Counted from the stretch's first letter, positions 40,782-53,149 are shown. The stretch is 64,000 nt of DNA from Acanthococcus lagerstroemiae (GCA_031841125.1 JAJSSI010000013.1:444993-508992), one strand, 5' to 3'. The notes: generated by a model not told the origin, from the sequence alone. Numbers and translations: made by a program.

Positions 40782-42479
40782 ATGAAACGAGCAGTCGATG
40801 AATATTGTAAAGGGAATTTATCCTTACATGACGTGGTCAAGAAGTATCCAGGTATTTCTAAAAAGCACTTTAAGTAGAAAAGTTCGGGAGAAGCAGACAA
40901 ATCCATTTGGTCGCCCAAAAGCAATAAGCGATGAAAATCTGAAATATTTACAAGATGCATGCCTTGAATATGCTAAATGGGGTTTTCCTCTTACTCGGTT
41001 TGAAATCCGTATTCTTGTAAGAGAATATCTTAATACAAAAGGCATTGAAGAGACGCGATTTTCGAATAATCTACCAAGTTCAGCAGGGGCCAAACAGTTT
41101 ATCGCTATGACGCCGGAATTATCAGAAAGGTTATGTGAGAATATCAAGCGATCACGAGCAGCTGTTACCAGGGAAATAATGGAAGATTTTTTCAGAAATG
41201 CTGAGCCTTGTCTGAAAAACACAGATCCAAAATTCATTGTCAATTACGATGAAACAACTATGAGTATAACGACCCAGGACGAGAAAAAGTTGTTGTGCAA
41301 AAAGGATCCAAGCATTCTGAACGAATTATAGATCAGACTAAAACTAATGTTTCAATAATGTTTGCCAGAAATGCTGCTGGAGAATCTCTCCCACCTTATG
41401 TGTGTTATAAAAGCGAACATCTCTATGATACTTGGCAGGATGGTGGACCTGAAGGTGCTAAATACGACCATTCAAAAAGCGGTTGGTTTGATACTCATGT
41501 TTTTACCAACTGGTTTAAACAAATTGTGATTCCATACTTCAGAAAATTGGATCCCAAATACGAGTTTGATAAAATCATCATAGGCGACAATTTAGCGGCG
41601 CATATATCTTTAGACGTACTTAAATTATGCCAAAAACATAAAATTAAGTTCTTACTGTTGCCTGCTAATTCTACTCATTTATCTCAACCTCTTGACGTAG
41701 CTTACTTCAAGGCACTCAAAGTTGAGTGGAGGAAAGTACTACATGAGTGGAAAGAAAAATACTCTGGGTCTGTACCTAAGGAGTCTTTTCCACATTTGTT
41801 GAAACAATGTTTGTTAGCCTTGAAGAAGGACAATAGAGAAAATAATAACATCATGGCTGCGTTTAAAGCCACTGGTTTATACCCATTCAATCCACAAGAG
41901 GTATTGAAGCATCTTCCGCAACTTATACCTGCTGATGAAAATGCATGGACCAATACTTTATCTACTGCTTTGGCTATGAAAAGGAATGCAGTTGTCGCTC
42001 CTACAAAGGAAGAAAGTTGCTCCTGGAAAAAACTTGGTGGAGGCTGTGTTGTCTGAAGAAAATGGTGATGAAATTTTAGCACCCCGTTCAATAGAAGAGG
42101 AGGCTGAAATAGAGGCCTTGGAAATGGGCACCAATGAAGAGACTGCCCCCTGAAGAAGACATGACTGTTCCTGTTGTGCCAGAATTATAGCTTGAAGAAG
42201 TTCAGATACACGATTTTCTAGTTATCAAAATTATATACAATTTTGGTACATCTAGAGAGACAACAAAACAATTCGTTGGGAATGTTATCAGAATAAATTG
42301 CGGCAGGCAAGGTGACCAAATTGAGGCGAATTCGTTGCGAAAAGTGGCTAAAGTTGACAATGATGGAGAAACACAATATCATTTTGTTTATCCTCGTATA
42401 CAAGATACCTGGTTTGTGAGTAAAGAAGATATCATAAAAAAACTAACCATTGCCAAAGAAATCAGAAATAAATTCTAGT
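40782..42479 (+). pseudogene. Second pogo/jerky-like transposase, decayed
   Basis: N-terminal psq helix-turn-helix at 40782-40877 (KRAVDEYCKGNLSLHDVVKK), stopped, then a shifted frame LSRKVREKQTNPFGRPKAI. The core runs in 40861-41331 to FIVNYDETTM, shifts near 41300, and continues ERIIDQTKTNVSIMF, KIIIGDNLAAHIS and NSTHLSQPLDVAYF. The C-terminal module is in yet another frame (HDFLVIKIIYNFGTS...) to TAG at 42479. It is a relative of the intact copy at 36.8 kb but clearly diverged. At least three frameshifts and two stops. It sits inside Copia sequence. Confidence 0.87.
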
Positions 42480-43300
42480 TTTTAGAGAACAATTTTGTAG
42501 CAAATGTTGCGTAATTTTGTCAAGTTGATGATGCAAAGTATTTTTCTACTTTTCTTATGTACCTGGTACCTATCTTACTTTTTCTTATTTCTTAATTTTA
42601 GGTTTATTTTTTCTGAAAGGTACCTATTGTTCAATTCATAAATTGTCTAGTTTCCAATTCTACAATTTTTGTAATTGATAGACTATGCTCTTGTGCTACT
42701 TACAAACTTAATGCAATTTTTGATTTTCTAGTATTATAAGATCTTCCTTATTTTTCAAAATCTTGGTCTCAAATGTGTTCTTGTTTCTTAATTTTAAGTT
42801 TCTTTTTCCAGATAGGTACCTACTGTTCAATTCATTAATTTTCTAGTCTACATTTTCGTGATTAATACTGAATATGAGACTTATTTTCTAAAAATTACTA
42901 TTTTCTAATCATAAGTTTTCTCTTGTTTTCTTTTTTTATTGATAAAAATGTTATTCAGCAGCTTCTGTTATTATTTTGATGAACTTGGGGTCGCGGGTTG
43001 GAGGGGGGGGTTATAAATGTGTTTTTTTAGATTTTCAGTGTCCCAAGTTAGATAACGCGTCATTTAACATGGATTTAAGTGCAATTTTCATCGGTGTCCC
43101 AAGTTGCTCATTTCGAACTAAAACTTGGGACAAGCATTTTTAATTTTTTTTAAAAAGGGGGTTAAAAAAGGAGAAAGATTTTTTCTAAAGATGTACTCAG
43201 CAAGAAGGCGTTGGGACTGGAATTTTGAGATACTGACCAGATTTTTAACTTCACTCAGTGTCAAAAGTTACAAAGGTTTTCATTTCAAAATTGTCCCAAG
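42480..43300. repeat. 3' part of second pogo-like element with TGTCCCAAGTT words
   Basis: TGTCCCAAGTT occurs near 43041, 43094 and 43289, and inverted (AACTTGGGACA) near 43122, as subterminal repeats of the element. No matching left end was found, so the element is probably 5'-truncated. Earlier in this stretch an AT-rich 280-bp segment (TTCTTAATTTTAAGTTT..TTTTCCAGATAGGTACCTA) appears twice in diverged form. Confidence 0.5.
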
Positions 43301-43660
43301 TTCTATGGTAGTAGTTGCACAAAACGTACTTTTTGATGAAGAAAGATTCTATTAAGATTTGGTTGACAGCGATAGTTGCAACAAGAAATGTGTACCTGAA
43401 AGCAGCAACAAAGATAGCGGTTGTGACGGTAAAGTGAACGAGAATCAGGAAGGTACAGATGTGAACGTTCCTGTCATTGAAAATCAAACTGCTCCTAGAA
43501 AAAGCAGTCGTGTAAAACGGGCTCCTATGGGGCTGGACGACTACAAAGTAACAGTAGGATACTGCGAGGCGCTGTTGCTTGAAAACCCGCTTGATTCTAA
43601 ATGGGACAACGCTAAAATCGCCGAAATTGAGTCTATGAAGAAGTTCGACATGGGTAATTC
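43301..43660 (+). pseudogene. Copia linker between integrase and RT (copy C continued)
   Basis: VVVAQNVLFDEERFY, then an acidic linker, KSSRVKRAPMGLDDYKV, YCEALLLENPLDSKWDNAK and EIESMKKFD, the standard lead-in to Copia RT. The sequence turns unrelated shortly after. One in-frame stop at 43353-43355. Confidence 0.75.
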
Positions 43661-44500
43661 TACAGACAGCGGGATTTCATTGTCTCAAGCCAATTGGGGG
43701 TGCTATAATCTTTGGTTCACAGTTTTCAAAATTTATTTGATTGGAGATCACTTTAAATGATGAAATCGTTCATTTCACACAATGAAATAAGACCCCCTCC
43801 CCACTAATTAAGTTGATAAACACTCATGTTCTCATTACCGTGGCATGTCCCGATTACACTTTTTTCCTTTGTTGGTTTGGTATGATGTCAAACATAACGA
43901 TTCACAGCTAATATATTGAGTCGTACAATAAGATGAGGTTTCATGTGAATTGACACTCCAAGAAACAAGAGAAAAAAACAGTTCTGGAGTGGGGAGAGTA
44001 CATTTAACCTTTGTCATAATATTTTTTCTCAATACCGTGGCTGCACAAATACATCTGAAAATAAAGCTAAGCCGGTGGGTAGATCAGACGTTTGAAGATG
44101 GACAGAACTGTTGTGTGAGTTAGTTAACATATTGTTGTATTTCCAAGAAATTTCAAGGCATCAGTGCTCATATAACATCAGAAGAGAGTGGCCGTACGTT
44201 TCTGTGTTCTTTGTGTTATCAGTACCGTGTCGCGGCAGAGTAACCATTTCAAATAAGTTATTTCAATTCTTAATCAATGGTAATGCACGTACAGCGATGC
44301 CGCATAATCCTCGCTCGACAAAACAATGCCAGCTACATTACGTCTCATGTTCCCATCATGTTTCTCGTCGAATCTCATTACTGTGGTTCTCAATATACCC
44401 TGCCTGGCCTGATTTTTGAAGTTCCACGGTAAAGAGATTCTTGACACAGTTATGATAATCCATACGACAACTGCTTCTTATACACCCCCCTCCCCCCAGA
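43661..44500. other. Gene-free stretch
   Basis: No supportable ORF and no clear repeat. Confidence 0.4.
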
Positions 44501-45700
44501 TGGCGAAAACGAGCAGAGAAGACCAATTGAAGAAGAAGAGAGAAGCAGAAAGACTCAGACGAGAAAGAATTAAGAATGACCCAGTGCTGAAAGCTGCGCA
44601 ACAGGAAAAGCAATGAAAATGGAATAAAAAGAAATTACAGACTGGAAAACTCAAGTTAGTAGCTGACATGACCTCGCGTGAGCATAGGATGAAAAAGAAA
44701 GCTTGGAAAAAAGTTCCAATGAGTATTATCAGAGGAAGAAAGAAGAAAAGGACCAGACAGAAGATGAAATTTTAGAAAATGCCACTCCTCGCTGCAGCAG
44801 CTCTATATCATGCTCTCGAAGTAGTACAATTGAGGGAAATTCTTCTCAACAGAAATTTTTGCAAGCCCTGGGAAAGAAGAGGAGAAAGAGAAATCAACTA
44901 AAGCTGGTCGGGGAACGAGAGAAACTGCGAGAGAAGGTTGTTGTTTTGGAAAGGAAAATAAATACTTCAAGAAAAAGAGAAGCACGACGAAATGCACTGC
45001 TTTCATCAATGGAAAATATGTCTCCCCAGACCAAAGTGCGACATATTATGAAGACAGGGGACAAGACAATAATTGCCAAAAAGCTACTATTTGGTGAAAT
45101 TTTGAAAGGCAATCTGGCAGCAGGTTATAAGAAAATAAACACAAACGTGTGATTTGTAAACTGTTACAAGAAAATAAAAAGCAGCTTAAAAAGTATAAAA
45201 TAATGAATCATTATAAATGTATAATGTCAAAACTTTTTTCAAATTCAAAAAAGATAACTATAAAACAGAGCATAAGTGATTTGAGATTTAAAAAAATTAA
45301 CAGTGCTGTCCGTCTCAATGTAACTGCTTTTTTTGAACGCGACGATGTTTCAAGAATGTTGCCTGGCAAAAAAGATTGCATCACTATGAAGAAGGTAAAA
45401 AAACAAAAGAGACTTCTCTTTGGATCTTTGAATAAAATGTTTGTCGAGTCCGAGAAGAACTATAAAATCTCGTACGCCCTGTTTTGTAGGTTGAAACAAT
45501 TTTGGGTCGTCATTCCCAAAGTAACTGATCGGGATATGTACCTGTGCCTATAAGATTCACGCTAATGTTGAATTCCTTGTAGATGCCTTATACAAAGTCG
45601 GTGTGATTGATAAGAAGACGCCCAAAGAAGTCTCGGCTTATTTATGTTGTGATACCAATAGTGTAGCCTGCTTGCAACGAAATTGTATTGCGTCCACGCA
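44501..45700 (+). pseudogene. Uncharacterised transposase-like family, N-terminal part
   Basis: It begins MAKTSREDQLKKKREAERLR (very basic helix), has a stop at 44614-44616, shifts frame, and continues as a coiled coil (GEREKLREKVVVLERK), LLSSMENMSPQTKVRHIMKTG, NVTAFFERDDVSRMLPGKKD, KKVKKQKRLLFGSLNKMF, ALFCRLKQFWVVIPKVTDRD and, after another shift, KIHANVEFLVDALYKVGV and CCDTNSVACLQRNC. This order is shared by many unannotated proteins in aphids and other arthropods that I believe are transposase-derived. The catalytic half is missing; a different copy of that half is at 57.0-58.7 kb. Four or more breaks, so not functional. It abuts a gag fragment on the other strand. Confidence 0.6.
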
Positions 45701-46440
45701 AACGGCTACGAGAATGACTTGACATCTGTGTTTTTATTGCTGCCACCTCATTTGTGAGGGTGGTGATTGCCCTGCATAAGTTAGCGAATAGATCTGCGTT
45801 ACCTGGTGTTTGAATGGCACAGGTTTCGGCGCCACTGCTTCCTTCTCGGGATCATTTTTCACTGCATACACTTAGTCGGCCAATTTCGCAAGCTCGTTCT
45901 GGTCCTCTATTTGGCTGCCAATTAATATTTTGCACAGACTAGGTGACAGTTTTTGAAGCCAAGCCCGTTCTATTAGCTTGTCAGCGCCTTCCATACCTGC
46001 GCTAAGATTTCGGATTTCTTCCAGGATAAGTGATGGTCGAGTTTGCTGTGTGAGTTTGGCGTTTGTTAACAGCCTGTCCAATTTTTGTTCTTCAATGGTG
46101 CCGTAGAGATTCACGATAATAGCTTTTGCTTTTGAATAGGGTTCGTCCTTGTTTGGAGCGATGATGATGCTTTGAATATTCGCCAACTGCTGTGCATCTA
46201 AATATTGCAATAAGATCGCAAATTTTTTCTTTTCAGCAAGAACATTATTATCCGCGAAGATCACATCAGTTGTTGCGAACCAGAGTTCAGCATTATTTGC
46301 GTCAAAATTAGGAAGTCGAAATTTTGGAGTTGCCATTTCAATTGGCTCCTCTACGTTAGATAAATTGAGCTGAACGGATGAATCGGCAAGATCGGCGCCA
46401 ATATTGTTGAGGTCCGACGTGCGAATATGCACTATAGGTA
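45660..46440 (-). pseudogene. Gypsy-type (Mag-like) gag fragment
   Basis: Minus strand. KFRLPNFDANNAELWFATTD, LAEKKKFAILLQYLDAQQL, KAKAIIVNLYGTIEEQKLDR and ERAWLQKLSPSLCKILI form the capsid-like core of Mag-clade gag proteins. A stop at 45872 and a frameshift follow, then ANLCRAITTLTNEVAAI and a basic SHSRSRLRGR tail. No zinc knuckle or pol remains. Its 3' end merges with the neighbouring transposase-like fragment near 45700. It is unrelated in sequence to the full gypsy-type element at 8.6-19.6 kb. Confidence 0.75.
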
Positions 46441-46543
46441 CACCATGTCAGGCAAGAAAAACTTTGCCGCGCGCCACCTTTTCACGAATAATCACGTCGA
46501 GGCCACCAGTTGCGGCGGAGCGGAAATAAATGACGCGCGTATG

Positions 46544-46622
46544 GCTGTTTGAACTGTACTGTTTATTGTGTCTGTGGTTAAGCCCAGTTAAGCCTGATGA
46601 TACAACGATATCTCGCACTCTC
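46544..46622 (+). other. Possible Copia LTR segment left of the Harbinger element
   Basis: Sequence up to 46622 and from 49762 on would be continuous before the Harbinger insertion (CGCACTCTC-TTA-TCGCACACAC). The right half leads to a Copia-like primer site and gag, so this may be the start of that LTR. Boundary not proven. Confidence 0.3.
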
Positions 46623-46889
46623 TTAGGCTGTGGCCATAGTGCTGCAGACGCTGAAGATGACGCTGAAGCTGAAGCTGAAGCTTTACGCGTGGCTGGTCAT
46701 AGTGAAGCATCAGTTTTTGTTGTTGTTAGAAGCTAAAAAACGTTATCAACGTGGTTTTCTCCTTTTCTCACCAAGATTTGGACGTTTTTGTTTCATTTCA
46801 ATTCTGAGTAGTGATTCTTGTTTCTTGTATTTTTTTCCACTAAAATAAAATGGTTAATTTCGTGATGGATATTGAATTCGTCTTTTTAG

Positions 46890-47988
46890 ACGAATTCAAT
46901 CCCTAAAACTGGATAACCCAGATATTATTTCCTCTCTTATTTCCCTGGTGGAAACAAAACCAATCCTCTACGATGCAAAACACTTTCTGCACAGCAATAC
47001 AACTGTTGTTGATAGAACTTGGATTGAAATCTCAAATACTTTAAATCTTTCAAGTGAGTACATAACTTTATTTGTATATGAATGAAGTATCTACATTCCG
47101 TTTTTCACACTTCAAATTTGTTCTTTAGAGGAAATTTGTCAAAAAAAGTGGAAGTACTTAAGGGATCACTATCGTAATGTCAAGCATACAGTTCTCGACA
47201 ATGTGGCAAGATCTGGCAGTGGAACGGAGGAGCTCTTTAAGCCTGCGTGGCCGTACTACGACGCTCTCAAGTTTTTAGATAAGCACATTGCACCAAGAAG
47301 AACGAAATCATCGATGCAGACAGCTGAAAGTTCTATAAAGCGGAAACGTCAACTTTCTCTATCTACTAATGCTACTTCGGCAGTCTCAACCTCAGTTTTT
47401 GTAGTACCCTCTACTGCACCTATATCTGTTCCTGCTTCGACTTGTTCTCCTACTGCAAGAGCAGCACCCATTATTACTACTGTTTCGATTCCTTCTACAA
47501 GTGCTGCTAATCATCGTTCTACTTCACACACACCAGTACTTGATATATGCGACTATGTTGAAGGTATTTCTCATTTTTTAAAAGTAAATTGCCATTTGTG
47601 ATAACTTTAATTGCACTTGGGTAATCATTTCAATTACTGTGCAGAAATCGAAGAGGAAAACAGCAATATAACCTTCGACACATTTGAAAGAGCAGATGAA
47701 ATTGAAGAAGCGTTACGTGGTAATGAGCTATTGCCACCAAATGTACCAAAACCTGCTACAAAGAAGAATACTATCGGTGAAAGAATGTTGCTATTGGAGC
47801 AAAAAAAGCTGGAATTACTCGGTAAAGACATTAATGATTATAAGGATGAAGATAAATTGTGGTTATTGAGTTGTTTAGCAGATGTAAAGAAGCTTACATC
47901 GAGAAGAAGAAGATTATTCAAACAACGTGTGCAAGAACTGCTGAATCAGTTTTTAGACGAGCAAGAAGATGAAGCGGCGACGCAATGA
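46890..47988 (+). CDS. MADF-BESS DNA-binding protein of Harbinger element (exons)
   Basis: Exons about 46890-47053, 47129-47563 and 47645-47988 with GT/AG introns in matching phase. Exon 1 and the start of exon 2 form a MADF (Myb/SANT-like) domain: ISSLISLVETKPILYDAKHF, VDRTWIEISNTLN, ICQKKWKYLRDHYRN and AWPYYDALKFLDKH. A Ser/Thr-rich linker follows. The C-terminus has a BESS-like motif (LWLLSCLADVKKLTSRRRRL). In Harbinger elements this partner binds DNA and helps import the transposase. The start codon is not clear: the frame at the first exon has no ATG after its last stop, so an upstream exon or a damaged start is needed. Confidence 0.8.
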
Positions 47989-48144
47989 GTTTTTCTAACA
48001 CTGTACACTTGTTATTCGTATAATAAAAGAAAAAAAAATTATGAATTCTGGGCTCTTCATTTAGACAGGTACAAAATTATTCACAGTTACACAGTTCTTT
48101 TTATTTTCTTATACTTACAAAAGCATGCCTTTCATATTATTTCA

Positions 48145-49445
48145 CTAACAAATTATATGTGAACAGAAATAATTTTTGAAACAGTCTCTAACCCTTAGGG
48201 CAGCCATACTGGGTCGGTTCCGGATGTTGCTTCTTCCAGGCTGCGATGGTATTGTTTCTCTGCTGCGCAGCAAATTTAACCTATCTGGATTTTTATCAAT
48301 AACGATGTTATGCAACAAACATATACATAATATAACATCTTCAGCATTTTCAACGTTAATTTCCATTGGTCGCCATAAAATTCGCCATTTACTGCTCATG
48401 ATGCTGAATGCGCATTCGATACTCTTTCTTGCTCAGCTGTGATGTTTGTTGTAGTAGTCTGTTTCCTGATTTAAACTCTGTCTGGGGTACGGCCGCATCA
48501 AATTTTCTAGTAAAGGGTATGCTTCATCTGCCAGGAAGACATAAGGTAAACAAACATCACTATTTGGAAGGGCTGCTGATGAAGGGATGTTTAGGGTTTT
48601 TGTTATTAACCGATGGTACAATTCTGTACTTTTCAAAGTACCTGCGTCATTTTGCCAGCCATATCCACCAACGTCAACTATGAGGAACCGGGATCTTGCA
48701 TCCGCTACCCCTTGCAGGATAATAGAAAAAAAATGTTTGTAATTGTAATAGAGGGATCCTGTTTTCCGTGGAGCTTTAATTCTGATATGCTTGCCGTCCA
48801 AGGACCCAATACAGTTGGGATATTGCCAGAGATCGTAATATTCACTCGCTACTTTTGAAAAGTCAATTGTAGCAGGTAGATGGGAATTTCTCAAATTGAG
48901 GTTGTTCCAAATCGTAGCACAGGTCTCATATACGATATTGCTGATTGTACTTTTTCCTAATCTGAAGGAGAAGGATAACTTCCTAAAGCTGATACCTGTT
49001 GACAGAAATCTGCAAAGCCGAATACTTTGATTATAAATATTATCAATTAGGTATTATTCAATGAGTAATTGCAAAACAATATTTACCTCAACGTTACCAT
49101 CAACTTTTCTTCAGGTTCAACTGGAGTACGAATGAAATTTGTGTACTGGGGAGTGATATCTTTTCTAATGTTAGTCAAAATATAGTCGAAAGTTGATATG
49201 GGCATATTGAAATACTCGAAAAATTTATCATCATGCCTCCTCAGGTCCCCATACAGCAATGCATACTCCCCTTTCTCAGCACGTTCCTAGCATAAAAATA
49301 AAATTAATTAGCTATAATATTTAATCTATTCCTAGGGAATCTGTTCAGATCAACTTACTTTATTCAATTCATGCACATTTGTGCTTCGAAAAGGAAACAT
49401 TGTGTATGGACTTCTTTCCAAAAGTAACATTTTTCTTTTGAACAT
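48145..49445 (-). pseudogene. Harbinger transposase (DDE_Tnp_4), three exons, one stop codon
   Basis: Exons on the minus strand: 49445-49359, 49286-49087 and 49009-48145. Joins are in phase (0, then 2) with GT/AG. It starts MFKRKMLLLERSPYTM. Exon 2 holds YALLYGDLRRHDDKFFEYF. Exon 3 has the helix-turn-helix RLGKSTISNIVYETC and the catalytic motifs PNCIGSLDGKHIRI, LIVDVGGYGWQNDAG and RKSIECAFSIMSSKW (D, D, E). A TGA at 48433-48435 lies just before ARKSIE, where family members usually have R or W. The frame then continues unbroken to 48145. It is probably a young nonsense mutation, or a copy that needs help in trans. Confidence 0.87.
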
Positions 49446-49761
49446 CTTTATTCAAATAAATTACTGTGGAAAATATAATCGCGAAATAATTTACTCCTCA
49501 AACAATTTAAATGAATCAATAATCAAATATCAAACTTGGATGATAACGTGATAAATAAATTATTGATAGTAAAAAGTAAAATCAACCATCACAAAAACAT
49601 CCAAAGCTGAAAATAAGCCTTGATTTTAATCTTCAGCTTCAGCTTCAGCTTAAGCTTTTCGTAACTGCGGCAGTATGGCCAGCCCCATAAGCGCACGTTA
49701 TTTTTATTTTAGCTCGTCATCTTTGCGCTCGGCTTTCAGCGGCACTATGGCCACAGCCTTA

Positions 49762-50085
49762 TCGCACACACTCTCCCCAGATCATATGTAGATTAATACA
49801 TAAATTCGTGAACCTTGAACAATCTTGTAATTGTTGGTAATTCGAATCTTTTCCTCCCACGTATGACGTTTTTCGACTCAGTGTCGTCTAGAACGATTTG
49901 TATATGTATATTTTTTATGCCACGTTCTACGTTCTCGTGCATGCTTACAATTATCCGTGTATCGTAATTTTCGATTTTCACCGTGTTTTTAGAATAAAGT
50001 GATGTAAAAACGAACGAATAGTTTGTTTTTTTGGGGGGGAGGGGGGGGGGAATCGTGCAAATGAGTAACAAAACGAATCCACCCT
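49762..50085 (+). other. Copia-like LTR end and primer site
   Basis: An AT-rich stretch with an AATAAA signal near 49994 and a G-run, ending CATCA. TGGTAGCAGAACG follows at about 50090, resembling the primer sites of Copia elements. A gag start follows at 50194. Confidence 0.45.
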
Positions 50086-50193
50086 CATCATGGTAGCAGA
50101 ACGTAGTTCTCTTGATTCCTGAAACGAAAACGACAACGATCTCGTCAACGGCCATCGACAACGCTTAGTCAACGGGCCAACGGACGAAACAAC

Positions 50194-50400
50194 GTGCAGA
50201 ACGCCATGGAACAGGACTCACGAGTATTATCCCACCTCATATTCGAAGGAAAAAACTTCATGACCTGGAAAAAACGAATGATCCAGGCCATCAGGGCGAG
50301 AAATTTGGCTGTCACGTTAAACGACGCCGACGCTGGAACCACGAGCCGAGACCAGGCATTAGATTTCCTGATGACGCACCATTACTCGTACGTCAATAAA
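50194..50400 (+). pseudogene. Copia gag N-terminal fragment
   Basis: LIFEGKNFMTWKKRMIQAIR is the conserved FxGxNFxxWKxxM start of Copia gag, followed by LNDADAGTTSRDQALDFL. The similarity ends near 50390, where hAT-type sequence takes over. The ORF's remaining codons are not gag. Confidence 0.7.
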
Positions 50401-52908
50401 GTCCAATACCAAAACTGTAACAGTAACTACTTCTGCTTCATCCGAAACCGAAACTACATGCACAACAGGGTCCAAAAATAATGTAACTCCTTCACCTAAG
50501 ACTACATTACAGTCCACGAGTATTAATGACAAAGGTAATATTCTCCATTTCCATTATATTCCTTCTCTAAATCTAAATTCTTGATGACGCCGACGCATTA
50601 TCAACAGCTTGCTCATATTTTCAGGAAAATCCACAAAAGGTGATGGTAAAAGAAAATTTCGCAAACAATGGCTAACTACATTTCCATGGCTCCTTCATGA
50701 AGACGGAAAAGCGTTTTGTAAAATTTGCATTGAAGCAGTGGATGCCAAAGTATTACTGCCAACTGGTATAGTCATTCTGTAATGGCAAAAGATGCCTTTG
50801 TTATCAACGGATTTTCTTCATGGTCTCGTGCGGTTGATGCTTTTCAGAATCATGAAAGATCGTCTCTCCATAATGCAGCTGCTAAAAATTTACTAGATAG
50901 GAAGAAGAGTGAAAAAGTGATAGAGAAGTCTTTCTCTGAAGGAAATATACGCAGTAAACAGCGTGCCAGGGTTGCATTGATGAAAATTTTCGAAACTGTT
51001 CTTTTCTTTGGTGAGTTATCATTTCAAAGAATAAAGAAAAGTATCTTATATGCTTATTCACCAAATACTTACCTACTCAGTGAATTCTTTTGTTATCAGG
51101 TACTGAAGGACTACCCTATTGTTCTGCAGACGATGAGAACTCAAAATTTCGAAGACTGTTTAAAATAAGAGCTTCAGACATTCCAGAACTTTCCGAATGG
51201 TTGAATCACGATGGTTACAGATGGCTCCCATCACAGTCATATTGAAAAAATATTTCAAATGTATGCTGATTACATTTTGAAGAAAATCATACAGGAAATG
51301 CAATCAGTTGGGTATTTTGGCATTATGATGGATGAAACATGTGATATAGCTTGACTGGAACAAGTTTCTATTTCGTTTCGTTACGTTACAGATAATTTTG
51401 AAGTGAGAGAAGTATTTGTGGGTTTTTATGAAACAAAAACCACTACAGCAGATGTACTATTCCAGATTTTTGAAGATGTTCTACTTCGCTTCAATCTTGA
51501 TATTAGTTTTCTTCGGGTGCAATGTTTTGATGGAGCTGCTTTAGTTAGTGGAGTTCAAAATGGATTGAAAACTAAGATTTGTGCAAAAGAGTCCAGAGCT
51601 ATTTTCATCCACTGCGTTGCACACCGGTTAAACTTAGTTGTTCAAGATGCCCTGGTGAATGTTAATGAAGTTCGGAAATTTTTAAGTACCTATTGTAAGA
51701 GATTTGATCAACTTTGTTCGTGAGTCTCCAAAACGTTTAGCTTTCTTTTCGGATATCTAAGCTAGTGAAGCTGAAATTAATGATGACTTCCATATTCGAA
51801 GTTGATGAGATTTTGTGAAACTCGATGGTGCGTCCGGGTGAAATCGCTAGAAACAATACTTTCAAATTATGTGCCGTTAAGTATTTTTTTGGAAGAGACT
51901 GCTGCTGATAAAAAATCTGATATGAAGGTCACAGCCGCAGCATCTGGTTATGTGAAAGAAATGGAATCTTTCAAGTTCTACTACATACTTAATTTATTGA
52001 TCCACATTTTTTCACGAATTGAAAGCTTGAATACCGAATTCCAGAAGATTAGTCTGATGGTAAATGAATCCCATTCAGAGATTCAAACATTAATCACAAT
52101 TTTACAAGTGTATCGAGACACTGGCTTTGATGAATTTTGGACAAAAACTACGAAGAAAGCAGATGTTCTTGGTGTAGAACCTCCGCAACTCCCAAGGGTA
52201 CAAAAGTTAACTCGACGCTATGATGAAGAAAGTAGTCCACATGTGTTTTCATCAGCTAGAAAGTATTATGAAAAAATGTTCTACGAAGTTTTGGATGTGT
52301 TGTTGTCATCTTTGCGTAGCCGATACAATACAGATAAAGTTGAAATTCTTTGCTCAATTGAAAAGTTTGTCATCTCTAAATCTGAGGAGAATCAAGAAGA
52401 TGAGTCTCCATTAACAGTCATAACAAATTTTTATCGATCCGATTTAAACCCGTCTAGACTAGAATTGCATCGAGATATTTTTTTAGACTACTTCAATCAG
52501 CAAAATGGGCGAAACCCTTCCTCACTTCAAGAAGTCATCAAATTTTATTCAAAAGAACGAAGCCTGTGGCCCATCACATCGGAAATGAAGAAATTGTGCA
52601 CGTTAGTTTTAACCATACCTGCCTCCTCCGTAACATGTGAAAGATCTTTTTCTGGGTTAAAATTGTTGAAGACGTACCTGAGGTCAGTACTCAAAGCAAA
52701 AAGATTGAATAATATTGTCATCATCCGCACATGTAGGAACGATTATGGTGATGAATTGAAGATGAAAATTGAAATGTTTATGGATGCGTTGATTTCTAAG
52801 AATAAATACTTAATTTATATCCACATTTATAATTATAACTATTATTATTTTGCATTGTTCAGGTTTCCTTCATACTTACCTATGTACCTACCTAATAAGG
52901 TAATATAA
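50390..52908 (+). pseudogene. hAT transposase (TTF-finger type), decayed
   Basis: A Thr/Ser-rich lead, then an intron 50536-50622, then a TTF-type finger region (KQWLTTFPWLLHEDGKAFC, FVINGFSSWSRAVDAFQNHE). After breaks comes MDETCDIA (catalytic Asp region), VSISFRYVTDNFEVREVFVG, CFDGAALVSGVQNGL, FIHCVAHRLNLVVQDAL, LMRFCETRWCVRVKSLE and the long helical part. The C-terminal dimerisation domain is LCTLVLTIPASSVTCERSFS and KTYLRSVLKAKRLNNIVI. At least four frameshifts or stops (near 50780, 51170-51360 and 51720-51800). No TIR pair or 8-bp duplication was found. Confidence 0.85.
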
Positions 52909-53010
52909 TATTAAGTATTACATTAATTGATTTTTGTTCTCACCGAGAGAAAGATATATTAAAATACCAGCGGTTTTTGCCAAAGAAGGTAATGGAAAGT
53001 AAGAAAATCG

Positions 53011-53023
53011 CGAGCGAAGCGAG
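53011..53023. repeat. CGAGCGAAGCGAG motif, second occurrence
   Basis: The same 13 bases as at 23751-23763. Confidence 0.5.
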
Positions 53024-53149
53024 TGAAAAAATTTTGACTTTTTTCTCACAAAAATTTTGCTACACTTGGGGAAAATATGGATTTTCTAATGTTCTCCAAT
53101 TGGGTTTTTGCTACACGTGGAAAAAATCTAGGCTGCCACCACTGATTAG

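Larger units (their letters stand above)
46626..49758. mobile_element. PIF/Harbinger transposon (3133 bp)
   Basis: TTA at 46623-46625 and 49759-49761. TIRs GGCTGTGGCCATAGTGC at the left and its exact inverse at the right. CTGAAGCTGAAGCTGAAGC words stand near both ends in inverted orientation. It encodes two genes, a MADF-BESS protein (+) and a DDE_4 transposase (-), the usual Harbinger pair. One stop codon in the transposase is the only visible damage. Confidence 0.92.

Noticed and set aside
49793..50172. Minus-strand ORFs of 122 and 64 codons
   Set aside because: They cover the G-run and LTR-like sequence in two frames, without protein features.
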